Both the position numbers and the translations under genes were made by a program. Positions 34,693 to 46,244 of a stretch of DNA of 64,000 bases are shown in pieces. Numbering within the stretch: position 1 is the first letter of the stretch; every line of letters begins with the position of its first letter. Origin of the DNA: Cocos nucifera (lineage: Eukaryota; Streptophyta; Magnoliopsida; Arecales; Arecaceae); NCBI GenBank assembly GCA_006176705.1, contig QRFJ01000375.1:1010596-1074595 (forward strand). Direction: 5' to 3'. The notes below the pieces were generated by a model. That model ran no database searches. It worked only from the letters and a program-made list of their open reading frames with translations, and was not told where the DNA came from.

Positions 34693-35545
34693 TGTAGGAT
34701 TTGATGTGGTGCTCCCAAGCCTTGGGAGGCCACAGGAGGAGCCAGGATGTTGACTCTAGGAGAATAGAATGGGTGTGAGTCCTAGGACTAGGATAGGAGT
34801 TATCTTAGGATGAAGGCAACGTGTAGCTCTACACAGGCTCAAGGTTCAGGTATGAGGATCTTGAGAGGCTTGGTAGGTACTCCAAAAATCTGAGACATAA
34901 GATGGAGCAAAGGACCAAAGCCAAGGAGAAGAATTAGCCAAGATAAGGGGCTAACATATAGGCAAGCTGGCTTGGATATGCATTTGAGCTGGCTCGGACT
35001 GAAATCGAGTTGGCTCGAGATGCAGTCGAGTTGGCTATCTCAGATAGATAGAAGATAGGGTTTGGACAAGATGCAGCCGAGCCAGCTTAGCTCCTGACAG
35101 AGCGGCTTGATGGTGGTGAATAGAACTGGATAGGATTTTCTATTTGGGTCTAGGATAGGCTTTTATCCTAAGATCTTAAGGTCTGGACCAATAAGATCTT
35201 AAGGGGGTTAACTCATGTATGGGTTAGGTTCAGATCCAGGGGATGAGAGCATGTGAGATATATGTACATGAGCTCAGTGAGTGCTTTCATGTATTGGGTT
35301 AGCTCAGAAAAATTTTTCAACTGAAGTTTGGATTTATTAGGGTTCAGTGGTATAGCAGAAATCTTAGGATATATAAATTCAGATATTATATCTTTACAAT
35401 AGAGTGGAATATAATTGAGCTTTTCTTCCTAAAACTCTTTACTCTTCTCTCTCTGATTCCAACTTTAAGCCCTAGATGCCAGCCATCTACTTTATTCTTC
35501 TTCTCTCTCCAATAATTGATATCAGAGAGGTACCAGAATCCAACA
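34693..35545 (+). repeat. 5' LTR of element G (853 bp)
   Basis: It starts TGTAGGATTTGATGTGG and ends CAGAATCCAACA. It contains a TATA-like ATATATAAATTC (about 35,368). The primer-binding site follows three bases later. Confidence 0.9.
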
Positions 35546-35547
35546 AG

Positions 35548-35563
35548 TGGAATTAGAGTCTGG
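35548..35563 (+). other. Primer-binding site of element G
   Basis: TGGAATTAGAGTCTGG is a diverged Met-tRNA site (canonical TGGTATCAGAGC followed by two to three bases and GG), placed directly after the LTR. Confidence 0.7.
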
Positions 35564-35739
35564 TTGAGCACGGAGGAGGAAGAAGATTAGATTTCAGCAG
35601 AGATCAGCAGCGAGATTTAGATCTAAAGGCTCTCTCCAGACTTTGTGAGGAAGAAAAATCTCATAAGATTGCTGTCCACCATTCCTAGTCAAGGTATTTT
35701 TTTAGATCCACCTGTTTGCTATTTTTGATTCCTACGATC

Positions 35740-36571
35740 ATGAAGAATAGCGGGTTGAAGATAGAATTTGAAAAATTTGATGAAAAAAAAAGTTTCATGA
35801 TGTGGAAGGTTAGGATGGAGGATCTGCTAGTTTAGATGAGACTGGATTCGGCCTTAGAAGATAGGTCAGAGGAGATGACAGACAAGGAGTGGGTGTCCTT
35901 GAAGAAAAGAGCATATGCCACGATTAAAGCTTGTCTGGCAGATAAAATGCTATATGGCATTGTAGAGAAAAAGACACCCAAGGATTTATGGTCAAGGTTA
36001 TGCTAAGTTGTACATGGAAAAGAACGTGTGCAACAAATTGATGCTGAAGAAGCAACTGTAAAGCCTTCAGATGCAAGAGGACGAGGATGTTACAGGGTAT
36101 ATTCAATAGTTCGATCGAATGAGCATGAATTTGCTCAACATTAGGGTGGATCTTGAAGAGGAGGATAAAAATTTATTGCTACTATGTTCGCTATCTGAAA
36201 GCTTCGATCCGTTGGTAACAACATCACTGTATGGTAAGAAGATGAAGAGGGAGGTCTTTCAGAAAAGTCTCGTGGTTTTAGAGAGACCCAAGCAAGGAAA
36301 GAAGATGGATCAGCGAAGAAGCAGCAAAGGATCCAAGAGATGCTTTAAGTATGGTGAACTAGAGTACTTTAAGCAAGAATGTTCGCTTTGGAAGAAGTGC
36401 AAGAAAGGAGAAAACTTGGATTCCATCGGTTTAGTCACTGTAAGTGAAGAGTCGGATGAGCTTTTGGTGGTCTCGGAGGAGCCCATCGGGTGCAGTGTAT
36501 CTGAGATGATTTCGGACAAGTCTATGGAGTGCGGATGGTCTAAAGAAGCAGCGACGGTGTCCGAGGTATAG
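35740..36571 (+). pseudogene. UBN2-type Copia gag (G)
   Basis: It starts at ATG 35,740 with MKNSGLKIEFEKFDEKKSF, then WKVRMEDLLV, EEMTDKEWVSLKKRAYATIK and LADKMLYGIVEKKTPKDLW, the ordered blocks of UBN2 gag. A stop interrupts LLV*MRLD and a frameshift occurs near 36,005. The final open frame (36,119-36,571) gives LLNIRVDLEEEDKNLLLLCS, VTTSLYGKK and a knuckle CFKYGELEYFKQEC, where the second Cys is Tyr and His is Tyr. The following 560 bp lack any pol domain. Confidence 0.85.
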
Positions 36572-37130
36572 CGGCAGGCTCAACAGTACCGTATAGAGTG
36601 ATTGTCCTCGAGGGACTCAATTATAGAGTTGACTTCTGCAGCATCACAAGGACTTTGATTTTAGATGGAGCATCGAGCAGAGGTGGCTTCATATATGGAG
36701 AGAGATATGATATGAGTTTAGAGCAAAGGAGTGCAAGAGGACTAATATCCTAGCACCAACGTTGGAGATACATAGTTCTAAGTGGAGCAGCACGTGTGGG
36801 AGGACAGGCAAAGTTTTGAGAAGATCGTGTTGGGGTATGCAGCAGGCACCTCACATAGGATTGCTGCAAATGCTCCAAGAAAGTCCAGGATAGTTGATGC
36901 GGCTGCCAAGCAGAAGGATGCTTATAACTCTAAGGATAGTGCATAGAAGCAAGCCAAGATCTTCAGTGATGGAGGTGGTCATCCTAAAGGCCTCAAAGAG
37001 AGCTCAGTAGTTGAAGAAGAATGGTGTTGGTAAGGTGTGCACAAGTAGCTATCAGGGTGTGCATTGATAGCAGGTTCGTGCAGGAGAACATTGCCAAGCA
37101 TACCAAGGCTTGGGCGCACCAAGGTGGAGA

Positions 37131-37985
37131 TCGTAGGATTTGATGTGGTGCTCCGAGGTCTTGGGAGGCTATAGGAGGAGCTAGGATATTGGCTCTAGGA
37201 GACTAGGATGGGTGTGAGTTCTAGGGCTAGGAAAGCAGTTATCTTAAGATGAAGACAGCGTGTAGCCCTACACAGGCTCGAGGTTTAGGTATGAGGATCT
37301 TGAGAGGCTTGGTAGGTGCTCCAAAAATTTGAAACACAGGATGGAGCAAAGGACCAAAGTCAAGGAGAAGAATCAGTTAAGATAAGAGGCTGACACACAA
37401 ACGAGCTGGCTTGAATATGCATTCGAGCTAGCTCAGACTGAGATTGAGCTGGCTTGGGGCGTAGTCAAGCCGGCTATCTCAGGCAGACAAAAGACAAGAT
37501 TCGGATGAGATGAAGCCGAGCAAGCTTGGCTCCTGACAGGGCGGGCTCGATGGTGGTGAACAGAACTGGATGGGATTTTTCTATTTGGGTCTAGGATAGG
37601 CTTTTTATCTTGGGGTCTTAAGGCCTGAACCAATAAAGTCTTAAGGAGGCTAACTCATGTATGGGTCAGGTTCAGATCCAGGAGATGAGAGCATGTGAGA
37701 TATATGTACATGGGTTCGGTAAGTGCTTTCATGTATTGGGTTAGCTTAGGAGAATTTTTCAGCTGAAGTTTGGGTTTATTAGGATTCATATGGTATAGAA
37801 GAAATCCTAGGATATATAAATCTAGGTATTGTATCTTTACAATAGAGTGGAATATAATTAGCTTTTCTTCTTGAAACTCTCTATTCTTCTCTCTTTAGTT
37901 TCAACTTTAAGCCCCAGGTGCCGGCCATCTATTTTGTTCTTCTTCTCTCCAATAATTTGTATCAAAAAGGTACCAGGATCTAACA
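37131..37985 (+). repeat. 3' LTR of element G (855 bp)
   Basis: The pair of 34,693-35,545. Its first two bases read TC instead of TG. A purine-rich AAGGTGGAGA (37,121-37,130) abuts it and serves as the polypurine tract. It ends CAGGATCTAACA. Confidence 0.9.
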
Positions 37986-38760
37986 GCAATCCTATGAGGT
38001 ACTGCTTGTATCACCGTGACCACGATCATGATGCCAAGGATCACCACCTTCTCTGAGATGCGATTGAAAGACATATTCATGTGGGAAGGCTCAATCACTT
38101 TGTTCGAGGAAGAACTCTTCCACACTGATCTCCTCTAAGAGCTTGACAACCACCTCGTCAGCCTCAACACCCCTTACCAGAGCTAGCTCCAGAGGTGGAC
38201 AAACCGACAAAGGCAGAAGAGAGGCCCCTCTGCGGTGAAATCCACATGATTATTGGAGGGTCATCAGAGTCAGTGGCATAGAAGAAGTTGAGGCTCGAGG
38301 ATTGGCACGGAGATCCAATAACTTTCATAGAGCAAGATGTAGAAGATGTACAGCAGCCATAAAATGATGCTGTGGTTGTAACTTTAAACACAGCTGACTT
38401 TAATGTACATTGTATATTTATTGATAATGAAAGCTCAGTGGATATTTTGTACTTTTCTATCTTCTTTTGAATAGGATTATCTCCTGATTGGTTAAGTAAA
38501 TTCAATACGTCAATCCAAGAATTCTCCAAAAACTTAGTAATTCCAGAAGGAATGATTAAGCTGCTCATCACAGTAGACACCCCACCACAACGGATGACGT
38601 TCCATATCAATTTTCTCGTAGTAAAGCTTCCATCAGCCTATAATGCAATTCTCGGATGATCCAATCTTTGGACATTGAAAGTCATGGCTCCAGCTACCAT
38701 TTGATGGTCAAATTTCTGACACTTAATGGAGTGGAAAGAATCTAAGGTGACTAAATCATG
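37986..38760 (+). pseudogene. Gypsy gag end and protease (F)
   Basis: NPMRYCLYHRDHDHDAKDHH is the gag knuckle-like region of Tat elements. After broken frames come EIHMIIGGSSES and the retropepsin segment IFIDNESSVDILYFSIF near 38,412-38,460. The catalytic Asp-Ser-Gly reads Asp-Asn-Glu. LLITVDTPPQRMTFHINFLVV and AYNAILG near 38,570-38,655 close the protease domain. It is non-functional. Confidence 0.75.
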
Positions 38761-39620
38761 GCATGGCGATGCTTCACCATCAAACTATAGATGGAAAGTT
38801 GGTCCCGATAGGGCTCGATGCCCGAGAGACTTGATCGAGGAGCGTGCTTAGCCATCCAAGGAACTCATAGAGATCCCATTGAGAGTAAAAAATCTCATCA
38901 AACTATGAAGATTGGCTCGTGCCTTGACCAGGTAACCAAAAGCCAGCTAATTGCTCTTTTGCAAGCAAATGCAGACCTGTTTGCTTGGTCAGCCGCCGAC
39001 ATGCCTAGCATCGACTTGGAGGTCATGGCCCATTATCTAAAGTTGGATCCAACCTGCCGTCCAATAAAGTAGAAGAAGCAGAGTTTCGCATCGAAGCATC
39101 AAAAGGCTATCGCTGAGGAGCTCGACAAACTACGCAAAGCCGACTTCATCAGAGAGGCAATGTACCTTGACTGGCTAGCAAACATCGTGCTAGTAAAAAA
39201 GGTAAATGAAAAATGGTGCATGTGTATTGACTTCATCGACTTAAAAAAAATTTGCCGAAAGGATAGCTACTCACTTTTCCAAATCGATCAATTGGTCAAC
39301 ACCACCTCTAGGCATGAGCTCCTCAGCTTCATGGATGCCTTCTTCAGCTATAACTAGATTTGAATGGCACCTGAAGATGAGAAAAAAATGGCCTTTATAA
39401 CTGATCAAGGATTGTTTTGTTATAGGATGATGCCCTTTGACCTGAAAAATGCTGGGCCACTTATCAAAGGCTGGTGAATAAAATCTTCAAGAACTAGATC
39501 GACAAAAATATAGAGGCGTACGTGAACAACATATTAGTCAAAAGCTGCAAAACTTTCGACCATGTTGTAGACCTCCGAGAGACCTTCAGCACTCTTTGCT
39601 GATATCAGATAAAATTGAAT
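38761..39620 (+). pseudogene. Gypsy reverse transcriptase (F)
   Basis: Blocks in order are LIALLQANADLFAWSAADMP (39,000), KQSFASKHQKAIAEELDKL and DFIREAMYLDWLANIVLVKK (39,080-39,200), WCMCIDFIDLKKICRKDSY (39,210-39,270, first catalytic Asp present), DAFFSYN then *I (39,340), and RMMPFDLKNAG (39,424-39,460). The YVDD-type box reads YVNN at 39,519-39,530, so both catalytic aspartates are asparagine. Several stops. Confidence 0.85.
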
Positions 39621-40400
39621 CCTATGAAGTATACTTTTAGAGTCACAGTTGGCAAGTTTCTCATCTTCATGATTTTTCGTAGAGGCATCGAGGCTAATCC
39701 TAAGAAAATTAAAGCGATCCTAGGAATGACTCCATCAAAAATAGTCAAAGAGGTACAACACCTAACTGGTAAATTGGCTTCTCTCTTAACCATTTTGTTT
39801 TTAGGTCAGTCGAGAGGTGCCTTTCTTTTTTTCAGATCCTCAGACAGTCGAAGAAATTTCAATAGATCCCTAAATGCCAAGAAGCCTTTGAAGGACTGAA
39901 GAAGTACCTCAGTTCTCCATCCCTACTCACTAAGCCATAATAGGGAGAGGAGCTCCTCCTGTACTTGGCCATTTCTTTGATGGCTATCAGCGCATTCCTT
40001 GTTCGAGAAGGATGGCTACAAAAGCTAATTTATTATACTAGCAAGATCCTCCATGATGCAGAGACTAGGTACACTAGATTAGATAAGCTAATCTTCGCAC
40101 TGGTCGTTACTGTAAGAAAGCTCCGACCATACTTTCAAGCCCACATCATGGTATTACTCACTGACCAATCAATCAAGACGGTGCTCCACCAACCAGACAC
40201 CTTAGGTTGGATTGCCAAATGAACTTTGGAGCTCTCAGAGTTGGATATACACTATCGATCGAAGCCCTCCATCAAGATCCAAATTTTGGCCGATTTCATC
40301 CTTGAATGTACTATCCCAGTATAGGAGAATCCAGAAAGGAACATCAGGAAGAGCCCGAAGGACCCCTCAAGCTTAGAAGATAATGAAAATTTGGGACTAA
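39621..40400 (+). pseudogene. Gypsy RNase H and connection (F)
   Basis: The connection KYTFRVTVGKFLIFMIFRRGIEANPKKIKAI (39,624-39,715) is followed by PSKIVKEVQHLTGKLASLL and an RNase H with LAISLMAISAFLVREG, YYTSKILHDAETRYTRLDKL and LRPYFQAHIMVLLTDQ (39,965-40,222). In the typical domain the first part reads YLAVS...SAVLVRE, as here. The frame is broken by a stop at 40,222 and by shifts upstream. Confidence 0.8.
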
Positions 40401-40850
40401 ACCCTGAAGAATTATGGAGTCTACATGTTGATGGCTGATCTAATTCATCTGGATCAGGAGCTGGGCTCATCTTATCCAGGCCTAAAGGAGAGGTAGCGGC
40501 ATATGCTCTACGCTTCGAGTTTCCCACTATAAATAATGAGGTCGAATGTGAGGCCCTGATCGCTAGATTGAAGATCGCTAGGAAGGCTGGAGCCCAACAT
40601 TTAAAGGTCTTCAGCGATTCACAATCAGTAGTCGGACAAGTCAAGGGCGAGTATGAAGCTAAAGAGGATAACATGAAAAGATACCTCCTCAAGGTAAAAG
40701 GCTTAACCTCTTCCTTCATACACTTTGATATATAATAGGTCCCAAGGTCTCAAAATATCAAAGCTGATGCCCTCTTAAAATTGGCATCATCATTACCTAC
40801 TGACTTGAAGAAAGAGACCTACTTCGAAGTGCTAAAGATTTTGAGTCTGG
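40401..40850 (+). pseudogene. Second, archaeal-type RNase H of Gypsy F
   Basis: LWSLHVDG*SNSSGSGAGL (40,420-40,470) shows the first catalytic Asp, with a stop in place of Ala or Ser after Gly. FPTINNEVECEALIARLKIA (40,525-40,580) supplies the Glu helix, and LKVFSDSQSVVGQVKGEYEA (40,600-40,660) the second Asp. It closes with VPRSQNIKADALLKLASS. This extra domain is diagnostic of the Tat lineage. The acidic residues are kept, but stops separate them. Confidence 0.85.
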
Positions 40851-41295
40851 AAGAATCCACTATCATTCAGTAGATCGATGAGGAGCCAAGTTGGATGGAC
40901 TCTTTCTTGAAATATCTGAGATTGGGTGAGCTCCCACCTAATCGAAATGAGGCTTGAAAGATTAAAAATAAGACTGCAAGATTTGTACTCCTAGATAATG
41001 GATTATACAGGCGATCCTTCTTTTTTCCACTTCTAAGGTGTCTGCGCCCATCAGAAGCTGATTACGCCCTACAAAAAGTCCATGAAGAAATCTATGGAAG
41101 CCACTTGGGGTTAGATCCTTATCATACAAAATCCTTCATCAGGGATATTATTGGTCAACAATGCAATAAGGTGCGCAGGACTTTGTCAGAAAGTGCGATC
41201 GATGCCAACAAAATGACTAGATTCAGCATCACTGGCATCACTCCTGACCTTAATTAAAGTGCCCTAACCTTTCGCCCAATGGGGACTAGACATCC
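40851..41295 (+). pseudogene. Gypsy integrase zinc-binding region, truncated (F)
   Basis: LYRRSFFFPLLRCLRPSEAD and VHEEIYGSHLGLDPYHTKSF (41,000-41,135) begin the H2C2 zinc domain; the last Cys pair region (AxxxxxCDRCQ) is broken. The core start, FAQWGLDIL, reads in shifted frame (RPMGTRHP) and stops at 41,295, where Copia C begins. No catalytic core is present. Confidence 0.75.
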
Positions 41296-43559
41296 TGTTA
41301 GATGTATACCCTAGAAACCATATTGGTTGACACTTATAATACACTTTTAAGGGTAATTTTATAATTTTAACTTAAAAATTAATAAAGAGTTATTTTTATT
41401 CTATCACATTGTGTATATAGTGTCTGTGATATATCCTTTGTGTTAATGGTAATAATAATTGATATTTTTAAGAGTTGAAAATTTAAGACATGAATTTTCA
41501 TAATTAACTCATAAACTACTCCCAACCGTAGGATCGTCATGAGGATGGTGATTGATTCGATAGGTTGGTATACGATTGCTTTTTTAGGATAGATGAGTCT
41601 TAAATCTATGGTGTAGAGACATCAGAGTGAGAGTATAGGTACTCGTTAGAGAATAAGGGCACTGAGCATGACCACCTCAAGCAGTTATAAGAAAGTCTAC
41701 CTTCTCGTCGATGACTAGTTAGATGCTGTAGTTGTATGTCTGGTTCTTAGATCTGAGGCACATCGACAGTTCACCTTAAGGGTATTATAGTTCGACTATA
41801 CCATAGCTTAGTCTCCTAATCATTTGAAATCCTGAGGTATATTTTGGCTATAGAATGTTCATTATAGCAATTAGATCACACCAATAGGAGATCTATCTAT
41901 CCTGATAGATGAGTAGTCCTATGATAATTATAAGATTGAGTTCTTAAGCCCATGGCCATGGCAATGTGATATAATAGAAAAAAAGTTTTCTATTAAAATT
42001 TCACATCGAACTTAATCGAATGATTAATTCATATGATGGATGTTGGGTTCGATGAGTTTATCTTAATCCTAATCCTATCGGGGCTCAAGATAGAAAATCC
42101 AATCATACAGGTAGCTGCACTAAGAGGTTCATTTTTGGTTCTGATGGATAGCTGTCATATATTGCTAGATGTTACTAGTAGATTTTGGAAGCAATTAGAA
42201 TGGTCTTGATGATCGATCATTCTAATTGGATGAACTGAAAAAGTTCTAGTCCATCAAAAGGTGTTTCAATGATGTCGATGATAGAGATCGCGATATATTC
42301 TATTACCATATGAAACTAAATCTAATTAGATCATATAAATCAAAATTTAGGTCTAGATGTGATTAATTGGAGTAACTCAGTTTGATTGATTTGGATTAGA
42401 TCCAATCAGGTTCAAGAAAATCGTGCTAGCACACGATTGAGCCTGACATTCTTCTTCTGTAGTTTTTTTTAATCTATCTCGACTGAGTCAAATTTGATTT
42501 GACTCATCTCTGGATTGTGAATGGATTTATTTTTATCTAGCTTGAACTCGTTCAGGTTAGATTAATTCTAGAAATAAATCTATTCTAAAGTGCAATTGGA
42601 TTAAGGCTAATAGTTAACCCAATTGAGAGAATTGAGGGTCATAGGATCTAAGCCTCCTAGACAATTCTCTAGGGACTCTTTTCCTTTGATTTTTGGACAT
42701 GAGATTGGGCTCAAGTTATACTTTGGTTGTGCTCAATTTGGTGATTTTTGGAGATACCCAAATTGGGTTAAATCAGAGTTTGATTTGGATCAAACTCTTG
42801 AGGGAAGAGTCCTTGGTGCCCTGGACTCTTCCTTATCCATTCATGACACCAGAAAGGAAGGAGTTTTGGCAAACCAAACCTGATAGAGATTAGGTTGTGA
42901 ACATGGGCTTTTAGCTTAGAGTCCTAGGTAATCAAGCAAACAAGTTGCTTGATCACCTAGGAGACTTGGTGTCGCAAGGGCTCTCTATAAGAAACCCTAC
43001 GCCCTAGTTCTCTATACACCATCTCTCTTCCATGCCCATATGCTGCCACAAAGTCCTTCTCCATGCCCCTTCTAGAGCTCCTCCCTCTCTTCTCCATGTC
43101 TACACCAAGTTTGGTGTATATTCAACCATCAAAAGTTGAAGAAAGCTGAAGAAAAGATTGAGATAGGGTCATCTAGATCAAGAGATAGTGTGCTGCCTTT
43201 GAAGTTGGTTTGAAGGCTTCACAAATTAGATTTAGATCTAATCTTTTAAAATTAGATTCAAAAGGAGAGCATGTCTAGATCTAGCCTGAGTGGACTCTGG
43301 TAGAGGCTAGGCACGTGCATGGCTTGATCCAGGACCTTAGGAGCATTAGGATCATCTTCAGGATATTAGTTTACCCTAGATAGGTAACAACTATTGTTAC
43401 TATTTGAATTTTAATTTTAATTTTTAATATTAGATTATTAGGATTAGATTCAAGAACTCTCTAATATGATTAGTTTTTATGAAAAAATTTATAAAAAATT
43501 ATGCTACAAATCAGATCAGATCAGATCAATTTTATGGCGAAAAATCAGATTTTTCTTCA
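41296..43559 (+). repeat. 5' LTR of Copia C (2.26 kb)
   Basis: It starts TGTTAGATGTATACCC and ends CAGATTTTTCTTCA. It aligns with the A' LTR and, reversed, with the B LTRs. A TATA-like CTCTATAAGAAACCC lies near 42,983. Confidence 0.9.
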
Positions 43560-43561
43560 AT

Positions 43562-43573
43562 TGGTATCAAAGC
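43562..43573 (+). other. Primer-binding site (C)
   Basis: TGGTATCAAAGC, one base from canonical, two bases after the LTR. Confidence 0.9.
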
Positions 43574-45451
43574 TGTGTTAGCAATTCTTCAGATCTACCT
43601 TAGATCTATTTTTTTTATTTATTTATTTTATGATTGGATATTAAAAATTTTAGATGTTACATCAAATGTGATCAGATCTGAAATCAAAATATTAAAATTT
43701 TTACATATATCAATGACGTATGAGATGCATGATTAGACTAGGTATGTAGAATTATTTTATGTGTAGTCTAGTATAACTTTCTATTGATATGATAATTTTT
43801 TTTTTTGGTAGATTCTTTTTATTTTGGTTTTCTGATGTTATAAGAGTTATCATCAGATTTGAAAATAAAAAATTAAAATTTTAAATTTTCATATAAGATA
43901 TGATTGATATATGTCTGGACTAGTTATAGAATTGTTCTATGTATTGTCTAGAATAGAATTTTATTTGATAAGATCATTAAAATTTTATTTTTTAGATATT
44001 ATATGAGATATATCAGATCTAAAAATATGCATATTTAATTTAATTGTTGATACATGAGATGTATATAAAGCATGCATAGATAGATCTATAATTTTATATG
44101 TGATACATGTTATAAATCTTGTTGTTTTATAGTGTAATTATTTATTTCTGATTAAGGCATGTCTCTTAGCCATCCAGTCATAAGAGTAAGAAGGGTTTAA
44201 AGATCATCTCTTTCCATTTAATGGGATGCTTTTAAGGTGTGTAGGGGTGTTGCGTGTTTGTTCTTAATCAGAAATTGAAAACATACTTTTCTATAAAATC
44301 CTAGATCTTAAAATCCTAGGATTTTTATGCATGTTTTATTTTTGAACCCAAACTTAAATAAGAATTAAGATTATGAAATCAATTAAGTCTAAAAAATTAT
44401 AAATTTTTAGATCTAAGATACTTTTATAAAATTGGATTCGGGTATGGATAGCTCAATTAGGTCTAGCGGTTGATCAAATCGAATTAAGAGTTGACTAGGT
44501 GGGATCAAGAGTGCTTAAAATTGACTAGCCCAATAGGATTAAGTCTGAATCTCGACTCATAATTATATGTGGTCGACCTAGTAAGACCTAATTTGGCTCT
44601 ACTGTTTGAGCCGAATTGTAGGCTAACTCGATTAGTTCTGGTTTGATAAATCGATGTCTAAGGTAAGTTTGGTAGATATGACTAGTGATCTTTAATTAGA
44701 AGCTACTCGATCTGAATGCGTTCATGGTTAGTTAATGGAATATTCCTCCCACCGATCTTACTTACCTGACTGATTAGATTGATCCAGTTTTAATTTGAGA
44801 TGGCTAATGATTCGAGCTAACCTATGCTACTAGATTAGTCATAATTATTATGACTAAGTCAAGTTAAGTTTAAGAGACCTAAATCAAATCTTTCTAAGAT
44901 AATATTAAATCATAGGTCTTCCACCATTGTAGATATGTGGGCTCTTCCTGGGATTAATTGTTCTTGATTGGTTACAATGGTTCAATTGCACCAGAAAGAT
45001 GTAACTATGTCTATTAGGCATTGGATGCTAGGGATTGGAGGATGGGTTGGGCTCAATATTTTGGATATGGTAAGGGACTCAATCAGAAATCTAATTCATG
45101 CAAAATGGTGGGTCTGACTTAACTAAGGATTGGATCAATATTTCGGACATGATGAGATTCATGAATTAGAAATCAAGTTTGGGTGCACTATGATTAGAGA
45201 ATCATTGAACAAGAATTGTTCACTTATTGGCTTATCCCATCATCAATAATTATTAGGTGAGGTGGTGAGCCAGTCGATAGGACCGCACCATCCATTAGAA
45301 ATTTATGATCATGGAGATTTTCACATCTCTATCAAGGAAGTGTAGGGATCTGAGTAAATAGTAAGAGTCTAGTTTATTTAAAAATAAAATCTTAAAATAA
45401 ATTGATCAAGTCTAATTATAAAATCTAACTAGAAACTTTGACTCTCTATAG
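43574..45451 (+). other. Leader of Copia C with putative intron
   Basis: 1.9 kb without a long frame. The donor CTAAG/GTAAGT lies at 44,662/44,663 and the acceptor ACTCTCTATAG at 45,451, giving a 789-nt intron and gag beginning a few bases later. Both sites sit at the same relative places as in B. A decayed version of the B leader ORF lies at about 44,938-45,170. Confidence 0.45.
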
Positions 45452-46244
45452 GAAAATATCAGCATCCAATCCCCTAGCCAAGATCTTAGATACCCATAGA
45501 CTGACTGAACCTAATTTTAAGGACTGGCTTAGAAACTACAAAATCATTTTGGATTTCGAGAAGCTATCTCATGTATTGGATTAGGATCCACTTACTTTAC
45601 CGGCCCGTCCAACTGCTGATAGAGAGCATCTCTAGAAAGGTGGATGGATGATGATAATAAGGCTAGGTACTATATATTGGGCTCAATGTTAGATGAATTA
45701 TAGCGCCAACATGAAGACATTAGGACTATCTGCCAAATGTTGGCTCACCTGCAAGAGTTGTTTGGTGAGCAGAGTCGTGCAGCTCGGTATCAACTCTCCC
45801 GTAGACTTTTTAAGACTTAGATGCATGATGGAGTTGGTCCAAGATCATTGTTTGATAATGATCAAGGACCTTGAGGAGCTTGAGAAGCTCAGTGTCATTA
45901 TGAACAAAGACTTGTAGATTGATGTCAGTCCATGATTGATGCATATGGTCAGTTCATCATGAACTTCCATATGTATAAACTATAATATACCTTGGCTGAA
46001 CTGATGGACGTCCTGGTTACTACTGAGCTTTCTTTAAAAGGTTCAAAGGGCTCAGTGCTTGCTGTGGAGTGGACTTCTTCCAAGAGAAAGTCTTTTGGAA
46101 AGAAGAAAAATTCCACAAAGAAGTAGAAGGTGGAAGATGGAAAGAAGAAAAAGAGAGAGTCAAAGAAGAAGGCTGCAGATAAAGAAAAATAATTCCATGG
46201 TAACATTGATGGCCATTGAAAGTGGATCTGCCTTTTATACCTGA
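45452..46244 (+). pseudogene. Copia gag, truncated (C)
   Basis: The family start codon reads ATA (45,456), then ISASNPLAKILDTHRLTEPN, WLRNYKIILDFEKLSHVLD, PLTLPARPTADRE. Later come LEELEKLSVIMNKDL (45,870-45,915) and the Lys-rich EWTSSKRKSFGKKKNSTKK tract (46,065-46,125). The knuckle near 46,190-46,220 is shifted and lacks Cys. Element D starts at 46,245, in the LYL stretch just after the knuckle. Several stops. Confidence 0.8.

Larger units (their letters stand above)
34693..37985 (+). mobile_element. Gag-only Copia element G with two LTRs (plus strand)
   Basis: It is 3.3 kb in all: LTRs 34,693-35,545 and 37,131-37,985, interior only 1,585 bp. The interior encodes a UBN2-type Copia gag and a zinc-knuckle remnant but no integrase, reverse transcriptase or RNase H, so it needed proteins from a partner. 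Host gag codons join cleanly across it. Flanks are ATGAT and GCAAT, which match at two of five bases with the rest transitions; this is weak support for a target duplication. Comparing the first 240 bases of the two LTRs by eye gives roughly one difference in ten (rough count), so it is old. Confidence 0.85.
32763..41295 (+). mobile_element. Gypsy element F, Tat-type, truncated (plus strand)
   Basis: The order is LTR-like region, gag, [insertion of element G], gag end, protease, reverse transcriptase, RNase H, a second RNase H and the integrase zinc region. Two RNase H domains, the second of archaeal type, mark the Tat lineage of plant Ty3/Gypsy. The sequence stops in the integrase at 41,295, exactly where the LTR of Copia C starts. 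The rest is not found elsewhere in the window. Every domain has stops. Confidence 0.85.
41296..46244 (+). mobile_element. Copia element C, 5' half (plus strand)
   Basis: 5' LTR, exact primer-site position, long leader and gag of the A'/B family. It inserted in the integrase of Gypsy F: GACATCC joins directly to TGTTAGATG. It is cut in gag by element D at 46,244. The pol and 3' LTR of C are not in the window. Confidence 0.85.
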
